A stretch of DNA of 64,000 nt from Gammaproteobacteria bacterium (lineage in GTDB: Bacteria; Pseudomonadota; Gammaproteobacteria; Pseudomonadales; Pseudohongiellaceae): assembly GCA_021773355.1 (NCBI GenBank), contig JAJFKE010000002.1, positions 62,001 to 126,000 on the forward strand. The letters run 5' to 3'. Positions 1 to 8,014 of the stretch are shown here, piece by piece. The notes beneath the pieces were generated by a model. It was not told the DNA's origin. It was given only the letters and a program-made list of their open reading frames with translations, and made no database searches. The translations under genes and the position numbers were made by a program. Position 1 is the stretch's first letter; each line of letters starts with the position of its first letter.

Positions 1-350
1 TCTTCCCGCACCGAGTCGGCAATTTTTGCGACTTCCCCGATGTCAGAGCTTTCAACGCCTAGTTCAGACAGCGTATCTGCCAGATTTTCCACAACTGCGT
101 TAAAGTGACGTTCAACCAGGCCACGGGCAACAAGATGTTTATGTGCTTCACGCATATCTTTTCCGGTATAGTTATTTGGACCTCCAAAGGCCATGGTTAA
201 AAACGCTTTTTGTTTAGCAATTTGATTGTCCATATCTACACCGTCGAAGAAGTCATTAATACGATTATCGCTAAGCACCTTGCGATAAAAAATATCTACT
301 GCAGCATCCACGGCTGGCTCGCCACCAATACGTTCAAATAAGTTAGTCAT
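1..350 (-). CDS. Group 1 truncated haemoglobin (partial, C-terminus off the window)
   Basis: The frame is open from an ATG at 350 down to base 1, so about 116 residues are visible and the end is missing. The protein starts MTNLFERIGGEPAVDAAV and contains FYRKVLSD (helix B), FGGPNNYTGKDM and an EAHKHL segment with the likely proximal haem-binding histidine, followed by ERHFNAVVENL. This is the usual order of group 1 (TrHbN) globins, which bind haem and react with oxygen or nitric oxide in the cytoplasm. A GGAGAAG ribosome site lies 5 bases before the ATG. It probably has no direct role in the flagellar locus next to it. Confidence 0.85.
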   Translation of the reverse strand, partial: MTNLFERIGGEPAVDAAVDIFYRKVLSDNRINDFFDGVDMDNQIAKQKAFLTMAFGGPNNYTGKDMREAHKHLVARGLVERHFNAVVENLADTLSELGVESSDIGEVAKIADSVRE

Positions 351-660
351 GTTTTCTTCTCCAGTGTTGGGTATAAACTCACCCGTTTTAAGTATGATTG
401 CATCTACAACAAAGCAATATTTATGCCATGAAAATCTGTGTTGGTTCTAAATACCTTTGCCCTACAAAGGCAAGTTCTTGAAAAGCACAGCTGAAAAAAG
501 CGTCAACCAGAGCAGTCCCTTGACTAAAAAAAACAAGAAGGAGATTCCAAGAATTTTTTTCACCCAGACAGGTCTTCTGGTCAATGCCGTTTTATAATGC
601 TGTATCAGGTAACTCAAAATTGTTCCTCAGTATGTAGATCGCAATCGTGACAATTGATTT
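351..660. other. Intergenic gap between globin gene and cheB
   Basis: This stretch lies upstream of the globin gene and downstream of cheB. No open frame of note, no convincing promoter and no T-tailed hairpin were seen. A weak CCAGA/TCTGG pairing near 565-581 sits beside a run of A/T but on the wrong side for a cheB terminator. Confidence 0.5.
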
Positions 661-1755
661 TCAGAATGAGTTAATTAGCTGCGATCCAATGCTTTCCAGA
701 GAGATAACTTTCTGCGCAGCGCCCAGCTCAACAGCTGACCCTGGCATACCCCAAACGACACTGCTGGCTTCATCTTGAGCGATAGTTTTAGCCCCACTGT
801 CCAGCATATCTTTCAAACCCTGCGCACCATCTTTACCCATGCCGGTAAGAATAACTCCAACAGAATTTGGTCCGGCACTATTCGCCACCGATCTAAACAA
901 AACATCAACACTCGGCTTATGCCGATTTACGGGAACATCATCATTGAGTTTACATCGCCACCGCGCCCCATCTTTTACTACCAAAAGGTGTTTATTACCC
1001 GGCGAGATGTAGGCATGCCCAGGCAATATCATGTCACCGTCCTTGGCCTCACTAACGGTTATTGCGCATCTTTTATTCACGCGCTCCGCAAACGCCTTAC
1101 TAAAGGTTTCTGGAATATGCTGAGTAACCACGATTCCTGGTGTGCTGATAGGCAGAGTTTCAAGTATTTCACTAATGGCTTCGGTACCTCCAGTAGAGGC
1201 TCCTATGGCGATAATTTTGTCAGTAGTGCTGAACTGCTTCCTGCTAGAAACCTGGGGGATTATTTTGTCTACCGAATGACGTAGGTTCTGATCATCGTTG
1301 ATGGTACTCGATAGCGATGCCGCCCTTTCCTTATAACCGCGAACCCGAACCGTCGATGCTCCTTTTACTTTACGAATCAGCTCGGCTGAATATTCTTCAA
1401 GTGTGTTACTAATATCAATCTTGGGCTTACACACGAAATCTATAGCGCCATAGTCCAGCGCATCCAGTGTCACACTAGCGCCCTTCTCGGTAAGAGTTGA
1501 AACCATAATTACCGGCATAGGATGCAAGCGCATAAGATTGCGCAGAAAAGTAATCCCATCCATCTTCGGCATCTCTACATCGAGAGTCAGCACGTCAGGA
1601 TGCAGGCGTTTTATCTTCTCCCTGGCAGCATGAGCATCGACTGCTGTTCCTACAACCTCTATTTCGCTATCAGCGGAGAGAATAGTCGTCAGCAGCTTTC
1701 GTACAACAGCAGAGTCATCGACGATCAACACCCTTATTTTATTTCCATTTCTCAT
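661..1755 (-). CDS. cheB: Chemotaxis response regulator protein-glutamate methylesterase CheB
   Basis: CheB removes methyl groups from chemoreceptor glutamates (and can deamidate glutamines), giving adaptation opposite to CheR. The 364-residue protein has the normal two-domain layout. A receiver domain (about 7-125) has the phospho-acceptor Asp59 in [12 protein letters not shown], and a methylesterase domain spans about 180-364. The catalytic triad is visible as Ser187 (GASTGG), His213 (TQHIPE) and Asp309 (GMGKDG), with the same spacing as in E. coli CheB. It is the last gene of the minus-strand chemosensory operon, 37 bases after cheD. The receptor in the same operon ends in a docking pentapeptide that CheB and CheR commonly bind. 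Confidence 0.97.
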   Translation of the reverse strand: MRNGNKIRVLIVDDSAVVRKLLTTILSADSEIEVVGTAVDAHAAREKIKRLHPDVLTLDVEMPKMDGITFLRNLMRLHPMPVIMVSTLTEKGASVTLDALDYGAIDFVCKPKIDISNTLEEYSAELIRKVKGASTVRVRGYKERAASLSSTINDDQNLRHSVDKIIPQVSSRKQFSTTDKIIAIGASTGGTEAISEILETLPISTPGIVVTQHIPETFSKAFAERVNKRCAITVSEAKDGDMILPGHAYISPGNKHLLVVKDGARWRCKLNDDVPVNRHKPSVDVLFRSVANSAGPNSVGVILTGMGKDGAQGLKDMLDSGAKTIAQDEASSVVWGMPGSAVELGAAQKVISLESIGSQLINSF

Positions 1756-1792
1756 TGTAAATACTTCCTATGGGCTAATTAGGTCCGTGCTT

Positions 1793-2389
1793 CTAGAACA
1801 GCTCAATCTCTCCGCTAACCTGCTCCTTACTAATAGAATCGAAATACTTTCGCTCTCTATCTTGAATTGTAGTGTTATGAAGCGTTCTCAATCTTTTGAC
1901 CATGACTTTTCCTGTCGCTGGGAAGAAATTAACTTTCCTCGGATAAATCAGCCCAAGATCTGAGCTCTCTAATGTTATTCCTTCAGCAAACAGGAAGGTT
2001 TTGGCAAAGCTAATATTCTTGCGCCCAATATCGGACATATTCTCGATAATCTGTCCGCCGCCAAATAATTTGGCTTTAAGATTCGCTTTTCTGCAACCGC
2101 ATTTCAATATCTCGTTGATAAGGCTTTCCATGGCAAATAAACCGTATCTCGCTGACTCATCATTAGCTCGCTCTTCTGCCCCGCCCGGAAGCATAAAGTG
2201 ATTCATCCCTCCGTAGCCTGTTGTTGAGTCATACATACATGCGGAGACACAGGAACCCAAGACTGTCGTTATCATTTCTCCGGCTTCAGTGACGTAGAAT
2301 TCTCCGGGAAGAAGTTTCGCGGTCACACAGTTATTCGTTTTGTCTTCGTATCGCTTTATATGAGAAAAAATGGACATGCGAGGTTTCAC
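1793..2389 (-). CDS. cheD: Chemoreceptor glutamine deamidase CheD
   Basis: CheD converts particular receptor glutamines to glutamates, maturing the methylation sites, and in some bacteria interacts with CheC. The 198-residue protein shows the family signature TVLGSCVSACMYD followed by GYGGMNHFMLP. Cys47 and His64 are 17 residues apart and Thr41 is 6 before the Cys, matching the Thr/Cys/His catalytic set described for T. maritima CheD. It lies between cheR and cheB, an order typical of Che2-type (F7-like) clusters. No CheC was seen in the window. Confidence 0.96.
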   Translation of the reverse strand: MKPRMSIFSHIKRYEDKTNNCVTAKLLPGEFYVTEAGEMITTVLGSCVSACMYDSTTGYGGMNHFMLPGGAEERANDESARYGLFAMESLINEILKCGCRKANLKAKLFGGGQIIENMSDIGRKNISFAKTFLFAEGITLESSDLGLIYPRKVNFFPATGKVMVKRLRTLHNTTIQDRERKYFDSISKEQVSGEIELF

Positions 2390-2417
2390 TAAAACTCCAA
2401 AAAAAAATACAGAAACC

Positions 2418-3266
2418 CTATATTCTGATATAGGTTGTTTTGCCTATCAGTTTGTAGCCCACGGCATTCGGATCAGATATGGTTTCTGAATGGCCCAGGC
2501 AGAGATAGTCACCAGGGCTTTGAAATGTGGCGTAGCGTTTCAACAGGTCTTGTTGAGTATCCTTGTCAAAATAGATGAATACATTGCGACAGAAGATCAC
2601 ATCGAACTCACCTTGCATTGGCCAAACTGACTCCATTAAATTGAGCCTGTTGAATGTAATCATATCCTTCAATTCGGAATTCGCCTGTAGATGCGCTTTG
2701 TTTCCAGCTTTCTGCATCTCCTCGATAAAATATTTTGAAATGAGTGTGCCTGAAACTTTTTCAAACCCGTCTCGCGGATAAATTCCTGCCTTGGCAATGC
2801 CCAGACATTTTTCGTCAAGGTCCGAAGCAAGTATTTTCACATCCCATCTATCTATAGCAGGAATAGAATTTCTTAGAGTCATCGCCAGGCAGTAAGCTTC
2901 CTGACCCGTCGAACATCCAGCTGACCATACTCTCAATCTTCGCCCTGCTAACGCCTTACGCTGGATGATATCGGGTAAAGCCTTGTCCCTCAAAAACTCA
3001 TAGTGATGGTTTTCTCTGAAAAAGGAAGTCAGATTGGTTGTAATAGCATTGCAGAACTTCGTAATTTCCGTTTCATGATGAGTCTTCACGTGCTTGATAT
3101 AGGAAGCGAAACTACCCAGTCCCAACTCCTTTATTCTTGGAGTAAAACGACGCTTTACTAATTCCTTTTTCGAAGTTGAAAGCGCGATTCCAGTATGCTC
3201 AAACACCAGTTGACGTATGCTGGAAAACTCAACATCATTCAGATCCATTCTTGCCAGGTTATTCAT
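2418..3266 (-). CDS. cheR: Chemotaxis protein methyltransferase CheR
   Basis: CheR transfers methyl groups from S-adenosylmethionine to glutamates of chemoreceptors. The 282 residues include the N-terminal helical domain (about 10-80), the TSFFRE signature (80-85), the SAM-binding loop RVWSAGCSTGQEAY (about 112-125) and FDVIFCRNVFIYFD near the C-terminus. Length and motif order are normal. It follows the small CheZ-like gene by 38 bases and precedes cheD by 28, so it belongs to the same operon. Confidence 0.97.
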   Translation of the reverse strand: MNNLARMDLNDVEFSSIRQLVFEHTGIALSTSKKELVKRRFTPRIKELGLGSFASYIKHVKTHHETEITKFCNAITTNLTSFFRENHHYEFLRDKALPDIIQRKALAGRRLRVWSAGCSTGQEAYCLAMTLRNSIPAIDRWDVKILASDLDEKCLGIAKAGIYPRDGFEKVSGTLISKYFIEEMQKAGNKAHLQANSELKDMITFNRLNLMESVWPMQGEFDVIFCRNVFIYFDKDTQQDLLKRYATFQSPGDYLCLGHSETISDPNAVGYKLIGKTTYIRI

Positions 3267-3304
3267 AAGACACTATCCATTCTTTTTCCACATGGCAGGA
3301 AAGC

Positions 3305-3787
3305 CTAGAATATTTCTGCCACGTTACTATTTTCTATTTCGTCATATTCTGGAAAAATATTCCGCATGACCTCGAACTCTGATCGAATAGAGAAAATATT
3401 TTTGATGTTCTTGAACAAATCCTCTGAATCTCGAGGATCACTAAGAAACCCTTCTCGACCTGACTCTATTTTGATGAGATTGACAATTTCTTGAATATGC
3501 TCAATCCGTTGCGACAATTCGTCAAAGAACTGCATATTTACTATTACGTCATTGGCGCTCGATTCCAACTTTGCACATAAGTTTGCTTCTTTTTGGCGAT
3601 TTCGTTTTGAATCTGAAATTAGCTCAGACAATTCAGCACTTCCGCTAACTATCTGTGAAGTACGCTCTGTTACTTTGACGATCGACGCCGCCGCCTCATC
3701 AGTAATTGAGAGCAACTGTTTCTCGCAGAGATCGAAGAGCTTATCGCTCATTGTGATATTCTCACTGTTACTCATAGGATCATCCAT
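3305..3787 (-). CDS. Small helical protein with a CheZ-like DxxxQ motif
   Basis: I do not recognise a named family. The protein is 160 residues, acidic and predicted largely helical, with a long amphipathic stretch at about 20-105. The segment VNMQFFDELSQRIEHI (84-98) resembles the catalytic helix of CheZ. Asp89 and Gln93 match the Asp-x-x-x-Gln pair (D143/Q147 in E. coli) that dephosphorylates CheY, and the true CheZ of this window has AQNFQDIASQ at the same place. It lacks the C-terminal CheY-binding helix seen in CheZ. It sits between a STAS gene and cheR in the chemosensory operon. A phosphatase for the operon's own receiver protein is an inference. A structural partner of the STAS protein is an alternative. 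ATG codons at 3787 and 3775 are both possible starts. Confidence 0.6.
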   Translation of the reverse strand: MDDPMSNSENITMSDKLFDLCEKQLLSITDEAAASIVKVTERTSQIVSGSAELSELISDSKRNRQKEANLCAKLESSANDVIVNMQFFDELSQRIEHIQEIVNLIKIESGREGFLSDPRDSEDLFKNIKNIFSIRSEFEVMRNIFPEYDEIENSNVAEIF

Positions 3788-3805
3788 AAGGCCTGTCTAC
3801 ACTCT

Positions 3806-4105
3806 TCAATCTTCTAACAGTTCCGCCATTCCAAGCTCGGCAGCCATCTGGTAAATTTGTATGGAATCGTTGCTCCAGCTTACCTCACATCCCGAAGACT
3901 TGAGAGTCGTTAAAAGCTGGACGATAAATTGAATGCCTGCAGTATCAATCAGAGCCACCTCGCCAGCATCCAGCACAAATTTCTTGTACGCCTTACCCGT
4001 GAATTTGGAAACTTCCTTGTAGGCTTTGCCTATATCTGCGATTTCCAGTTTTCTAGGTAGTACATAATTCCCTTCAAGACTTTTTGTGCTGGGCTTTCTA
4101 GGCAT
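3806..4105 (-). CDS. STAS-domain protein (anti-sigma-antagonist-like)
   Basis: A 99-residue single-domain STAS protein related to SpoIIAA-type antagonists and to the STAS proteins found in some chemosensory clusters. The core segment LDAGEVALIDTAGIQFIVQLL contains the conserved D-T-A-G loop, where Thr replaces the Ser that is phosphorylated in many members. No anti-sigma kinase gene is present nearby. It lies between the chemoreceptor and the small CheZ-like protein, so the partner is probably one of the chemotaxis proteins. This partner assignment is inferred from context only. Confidence 0.85.
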   Translation of the reverse strand: MPRKPSTKSLEGNYVLPRKLEIADIGKAYKEVSKFTGKAYKKFVLDAGEVALIDTAGIQFIVQLLTTLKSSGCEVSWSNDSIQIYQMAAELGMAELLED

Positions 4106-4161
4106 TGGCTTGCTCCGAATTAAGGTTCAATTACGATTCTTTAAGTTCAGTCACTATAGTG

Positions 4162-4186
4162 CTGGTCCGATTAAAACTCGGACCAG
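4162..4186 (-). terminator. Hairpin across the stop codon of the chemoreceptor gene
   Basis: CTGGTCCGA (4162-4170) and TCGGACCAG (4178-4186) form a perfect 9-bp stem with a 7-base loop that contains the receptor's stop codon. The palindrome CACTATAGTG (4152-4161) follows directly in the transcript. No T-run follows, so a strong intrinsic terminator is unlikely. It may attenuate read-through into the STAS gene or protect the mRNA end. Confidence 0.5.
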
Positions 4187-7100
4187 TCCTTGCCTTCGTC
4201 ACTGCTGGATTTTTGAGCCTTTGCCGGAGAAGGCTTTGTTACACTCGCCTTTCTCTGAGGAGCTGCCGCAGGCTTAGGTGCCGCCGATCGCTTGCTTGAA
4301 CGATCCATGCGAGCCCCGGTGTCAAAGAACGAAATCAGCTCATCCAGATTCTCAGCCTGGTTACCCATGGCTTCACTAGCCGCCGCAGCTTCCTCTACGA
4401 GAGCCGCATTCTGTTGAGTCATCTCATCCATCTCACCCATCGCCTTGTTTATTTCATCAAGACCCGTGGCTTGCTCATCACTGGCGGTTGAAATTTCGGC
4501 AACGATATCGTTCACCTTTTTCACCGCTGTAACTATTTCGTCGAGTGTTGACCCTGACTTATTCACCAGATCGGAACCTTCCTGTACTTTTTCGCTACTG
4601 TCTTTAATAAGCTCCTTGATCTCTTTCGCTGCTGTCGCGCTGCGACCGGCAAGACTACGCACCTCATCTGCCACAACGGCAAAACCACGTCCCTGGTCAC
4701 CCGCCCTGGCCGCTTCTACAGCCGCATTTAGCGCCAACAGGTTAGTCTGAAAAGCGATTTCATCGATAACACCGATGATGTCGTTAATCTTGTTACTGGA
4801 CTCGCTGATTGCTTCCATTGCAGATATGGCCGTACCCACCACTGCACCGCCATTCTCGGCAGTTTCCCTCGCACCCCTAGCCAGAGTATTAGCCTGTACC
4901 GCGTTTGCAGCATTTTGCTGGACAGTGGTGGTGATCTCTTCCATAGCCGCCGACGTTTCTTCCAAGCTTGCCGCCTGCTCTTCGGTGCGCTGGCTAAGAT
5001 TGGTGTTGCCGCTAGAGATTTCTCCTGCAGCTTCTTTTACGCTGGCTCCAGACTGAGAAATTTCTGAAACGACTTCCACTAATTTGTCGATAGTCTGATT
5101 GATATCCGCTTTAAGCTCGTCGTAACTTCCCTGGTAATCAGTATCAATTTTTCGAGTCAAGCGCCCTTCTGCCAGCTCACTGATGGATGCAGCTGCATCT
5201 TTCAAAACGTTTTCAAAAATGTCCAGCAGCTGATTAATACCCGTTGAGATTTTGGCGATAAAGCCTTCGCGCCCCGCCAGATCGATACGAGTGCTCAATT
5301 CACCAGATACAGCCGATGAAATTGTATTGTCAACAATATCTTCAAATGAGAGTTCTTCGGTGCGGTCATTCCACTCAACTACCGTACCCTGGCGTTCACC
5401 ATCGGCATCGAACACAGGGTTAGCGATAAGAGAGAAAGTTCTAACACCAACCTTTATTTCGGTCCTGTACTCTCCCTTGAGGGCGTTCAACATATTTTTC
5501 TGATGAGCCGGATTCTTGTGAAAAATATCTACGCTACTGCCCAGCACCTTATCGGAGCTGAAATTCGGCAGTGCCTGTCGAATATCGGACTCGGCTTTGC
5601 GCAACATATTCATCACCGCTGCATTGGTATAGATGATGACATTGTCTGCATCGGCCATCATGACATTTGAGGAAACCGTATCCAACGCCGATTTGATTCT
5701 AGCGTTTTCAGTTGCCAGCTTATTATCCTGCTCAACTCGTACTCGCTCCTGTTCCTCACCTTCCAGTCTTTCGGAAATATCTTCCCACTCCACCACGGTG
5801 GCAAGACGGTTGTTTTCACCATCGAAAACTGGATTCGCAACCAGGGCAAATGTCCTGCCTCCCACCACGATCTCGGTCTTGTAAGTCTGTCTTAGTGCAC
5901 TCAGCATGTTCTGTTGATGGGCTGGATTTTTGTGAAAGATATCGATGTTGCTTCCCATTACTGTGGCGACACTGAAATTGGGCAGATCCTTGCGAATATC
6001 AGTCTCGGCGGCTCTTAGCATGTTCATAACAGATTCGTTGGTATAGATGATATTGTTGTCTGCATCGGCCATCATGACGCTGGACGTTACCGCATCCAGA
6101 GCAGACTTAATTCTGGCGTTGTCTCCAGCAATAATTGATTCCTGCAGCTCTTTTTCATGATCCAACTTTTCGCGTTCCAGCCTTTCCGAGATATCTTCCC
6201 ACTCCACTACAGTAGCCAGGCGCTCGTTTTTGTCGTCAAAGACCGGATTTGCAACCAATGCAAAAGTTCTTCCGCCAACAACAATCTCAGTCTTATGGGT
6301 ATCTTTTAAGGCACTGAGCATGCCTTGCTGGTGGGCCGGATTCTTATGAAAAATATCAACATTACTTCCCAAGACCTTGTCTGTACTAAAGCTGGGCAGG
6401 TCTTTACGAATATCAGACTCAGCAGCACGCAACATTTTGACAACAGATTCATTGGTATAGATGATGTTGTTGTCTGCATCGGCCATCATGACGCTGGAGG
6501 TCGCAACATCAAGAGCTGACTTTACCCTACCATTGGCGGCATCTACGGCAGCACGCAATTTCTGCTCAGTAATATCAGTGGCAAATTTCACTACTTTATA
6601 GACTTTACCCTCGGCATCGTGAATCGGGTTGTAGGAGGCCTGAATCCATATCTCCTTGCCGCCCTTACCGATACGCTTATACTCGCCCGCGTCATACTCG
6701 CCACGGTTGAGCTTCGCCCAGAACTGCTGATATTCCGCACTGGCCTTGTAGCTTGGGTCCACAAACATGCTGTGATGCTGACCTTCAATTTCAGCCAGGC
6801 TGTAGCCCAGCGTACTCAGAAAATTAGTATTCGCCGCCAATATCGTACCATCCAGATCGAACTCGATAATGGCCTGTGCTTTGTCGATCGCGCCCAGTTT
6901 GCCGGTAGCATCGGCATTGCGTAGCTTTTCCTCGGTAATATCAGTAGCAAATTTCACCACCTTATAGACTTTACCCTCGGCATCATGAATCGGGTTGTAG
7001 GAGGCCTGAATCCATATCTCCTTGCCACCCTTAGCGATACGCTTATACTCGCCCGCGTCATACTCGCCACGGTTGAGCTTCGCCCAGAACTGCTGATATT

Positions 7101-7359
7101 CCGCACTGGCCTTGTAGCTTGGGTCCACAAACATGCTGTGATGCTGACCTTCAATTTCGGCCAGGCTGTAGCCCAGCGTACTCAGAAAATTGGTGTTCGC
7201 TGTAATTACTGTGCCATCCAGATTGAACTCGATAATGGCTTGTGCCTTATCAATTGCAGCAAGTTTACCTGCTGCGTCCATATTTTCTTTAGTTTCAACG
7301 TTGCTACTTACAGCAACTTCTTCAAGCTTCTTCCCAGCTACATCATTAAAAATGCCCAT
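4171..7359 (-). CDS. Soluble methyl-accepting chemotaxis protein with five PAS domains
   Basis: A 1062-residue receptor with no transmembrane segment, so it is cytoplasmic. PAS1 (about 33-143) and PAS2 (155-265) are nearly identical to each other. PAS3-5 (about 279-392, 417-530, 555-668) are a second, mutually similar PAS type. A HAMP-like region (about 670-765) and the MCP signalling hairpin (about 770-1000) with the tip [20 protein letters not shown] follow. A proline/alanine-rich linker leads to the terminal pentapeptide DWSEF, which fits the aromatic-xx-aromatic CheR/CheB docking tail. P. aeruginosa Aer2/McpB, in the analogous Che2 operon, is also a soluble PAS receptor with such a tail. 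The ligand is unknown; redox state or oxygen is a reasonable guess. AGGAG precedes the ATG by 6 bases. Confidence 0.95.
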   Translation of the reverse strand: MGIFNDVAGKKLEEVAVSSNVETKENMDAAGKLAAIDKAQAIIEFNLDGTVITANTNFLSTLGYSLAEIEGQHHSMFVDPSYKASAEYQQFWAKLNRGEYDAGEYKRIAKGGKEIWIQASYNPIHDAEGKVYKVVKFATDITEEKLRNADATGKLGAIDKAQAIIEFDLDGTILAANTNFLSTLGYSLAEIEGQHHSMFVDPSYKASAEYQQFWAKLNRGEYDAGEYKRIGKGGKEIWIQASYNPIHDAEGKVYKVVKFATDITEQKLRAAVDAANGRVKSALDVATSSVMMADADNNIIYTNESVVKMLRAAESDIRKDLPSFSTDKVLGSNVDIFHKNPAHQQGMLSALKDTHKTEIVVGGRTFALVANPVFDDKNERLATVVEWEDISERLEREKLDHEKELQESIIAGDNARIKSALDAVTSSVMMADADNNIIYTNESVMNMLRAAETDIRKDLPNFSVATVMGSNIDIFHKNPAHQQNMLSALRQTYKTEIVVGGRTFALVANPVFDGENNRLATVVEWEDISERLEGEEQERVRVEQDNKLATENARIKSALDTVSSNVMMADADNVIIYTNAAVMNMLRKAESDIRQALPNFSSDKVLGSSVDIFHKNPAHQKNMLNALKGEYRTEIKVGVRTFSLIANPVFDADGERQGTVVEWNDRTEELSFEDIVDNTISSAVSGELSTRIDLAGREGFIAKISTGINQLLDIFENVLKDAAASISELAEGRLTRKIDTDYQGSYDELKADINQTIDKLVEVVSEISQSGASVKEAAGEISSGNTNLSQRTEEQAASLEETSAAMEEITTTVQQNAANAVQANTLARGARETAENGGAVVGTAISAMEAISESSNKINDIIGVIDEIAFQTNLLALNAAVEAARAGDQGRGFAVVADEVRSLAGRSATAAKEIKELIKDSSEKVQEGSDLVNKSGSTLDEIVTAVKKVNDIVAEISTASDEQATGLDEINKAMGEMDEMTQQNAALVEEAAAASEAMGNQAENLDELISFFDTGARMDRSSKRSAAPKPAAAPQRKASVTKPSPAKAQKSSSDEGKDWSEF
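6565..7263 (-). repeat. Direct repeat encoding two near-identical PAS domains
   Basis: The PAS1-coding (6931-7263) and PAS2-coding (6565-6897) segments are almost identical over most of their length, with a period of 366 bases (122 codons). Differences are mostly single-base. The match at the DNA level, not only in protein, points to a recent duplication or ongoing gene conversion. Confidence 0.9.
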
Positions 7360-7419
7360 TTCTATCTCCTAGTTATCTTTCACGCTAATTGGTTTATGAC
7401 TCGCTTATTGCTCTAACTT

Positions 7420-7968
7420 TTATGCGGCCTCAGTAGCCACAAGTTCGTTTTCCGTTTCATCTTCCGTTGTCTCTTTGGTACTCAGCACCTGATCTCCACC
7501 GGGCACTTTCTGCCAGTCGACCAACTCATCGATTTCCAGAATAATCACCATCTTTTCATCAATCAGGCCAAGGCCTCTCACAAATTCGTTGCGCATCTTT
7601 TCACCAAACTCCGGTGTCTTGCGCATGTCCTCGTCATTAATGTCGTGGACATCGGCGACCGCATCTACGACCAAACCTACCGTTCGTTGCTTATTTTCTT
7701 GTTCGATTCTGACTACGATTACCACCGTATGGGCTCCATAGGGAATTACCTCCAGATCAAACCTCTTACGCAAATCTACTATCGGAACGACTTCTCCGCG
7801 CAGATTAATAATGCCCATCACATAATCTGGGGAATTGGGCAGAGGGGTCGTTTTCTCCCAACCCTGAATTCCTCTAACCGACAGAATCGGTACGCCGTAT
7901 TCCTCGTTGTCCAAAACAAAGGTAAGGTATTGGTTCAGCTCTTCTTGCGTCTTCTCGTTGTCACTCAT
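7420..7968 (-). CDS. cheW: Chemotaxis coupling protein CheW
   Basis: CheW links chemoreceptors to CheA in the signalling array. The 182-residue protein starts with a short acidic segment and then a single CheW/SH3-like domain: YLTFVLDNEEYGVPILSVRGIQGW, SPDYVMGIINLRGEVVPIVDLR and GLVVDAVADVHDI are clear family signatures. It has a charged, glutamate-rich C-terminal tail of about 25 residues beyond the domain. It lies between cheA and the chemoreceptor, with 46 and 60 bases between genes. Confidence 0.96.
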   Translation of the reverse strand: MSDNEKTQEELNQYLTFVLDNEEYGVPILSVRGIQGWEKTTPLPNSPDYVMGIINLRGEVVPIVDLRKRFDLEVIPYGAHTVVIVVRIEQENKQRTVGLVVDAVADVHDINDEDMRKTPEFGEKMRNEFVRGLGLIDEKMVIILEIDELVDWQKVPGGDQVLSTKETTEDETENELVATEAA

Positions 7969-8014
7969 TTCCAGTTCTCCTATATCTAAATTGGGTGCTG
8001 CTCAATCGGCAGCG

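Noticed and set aside
565-581. CCAGA/TCTGG pairing as a terminator of the che operon.
   Set aside because: The stem is only 5 bp and the A/T run is on the side that would come before the hairpin in a T-tailed terminator for plus-strand transcription, not after cheB.
775-1284. A 169-codon plus-strand frame opposite cheB.
   Set aside because: It lies wholly antisense to well-conserved cheB codons and its product resembles nothing recognisable. The same reasoning applies to the long opposite-strand frames over the receptor gene, fliC and flhA.
6565-7263. The PAS repeats as a CRISPR-like or mobile repeat.
   Set aside because: The repeat is coding, in frame, only two copies long, and its boundaries match domain boundaries.
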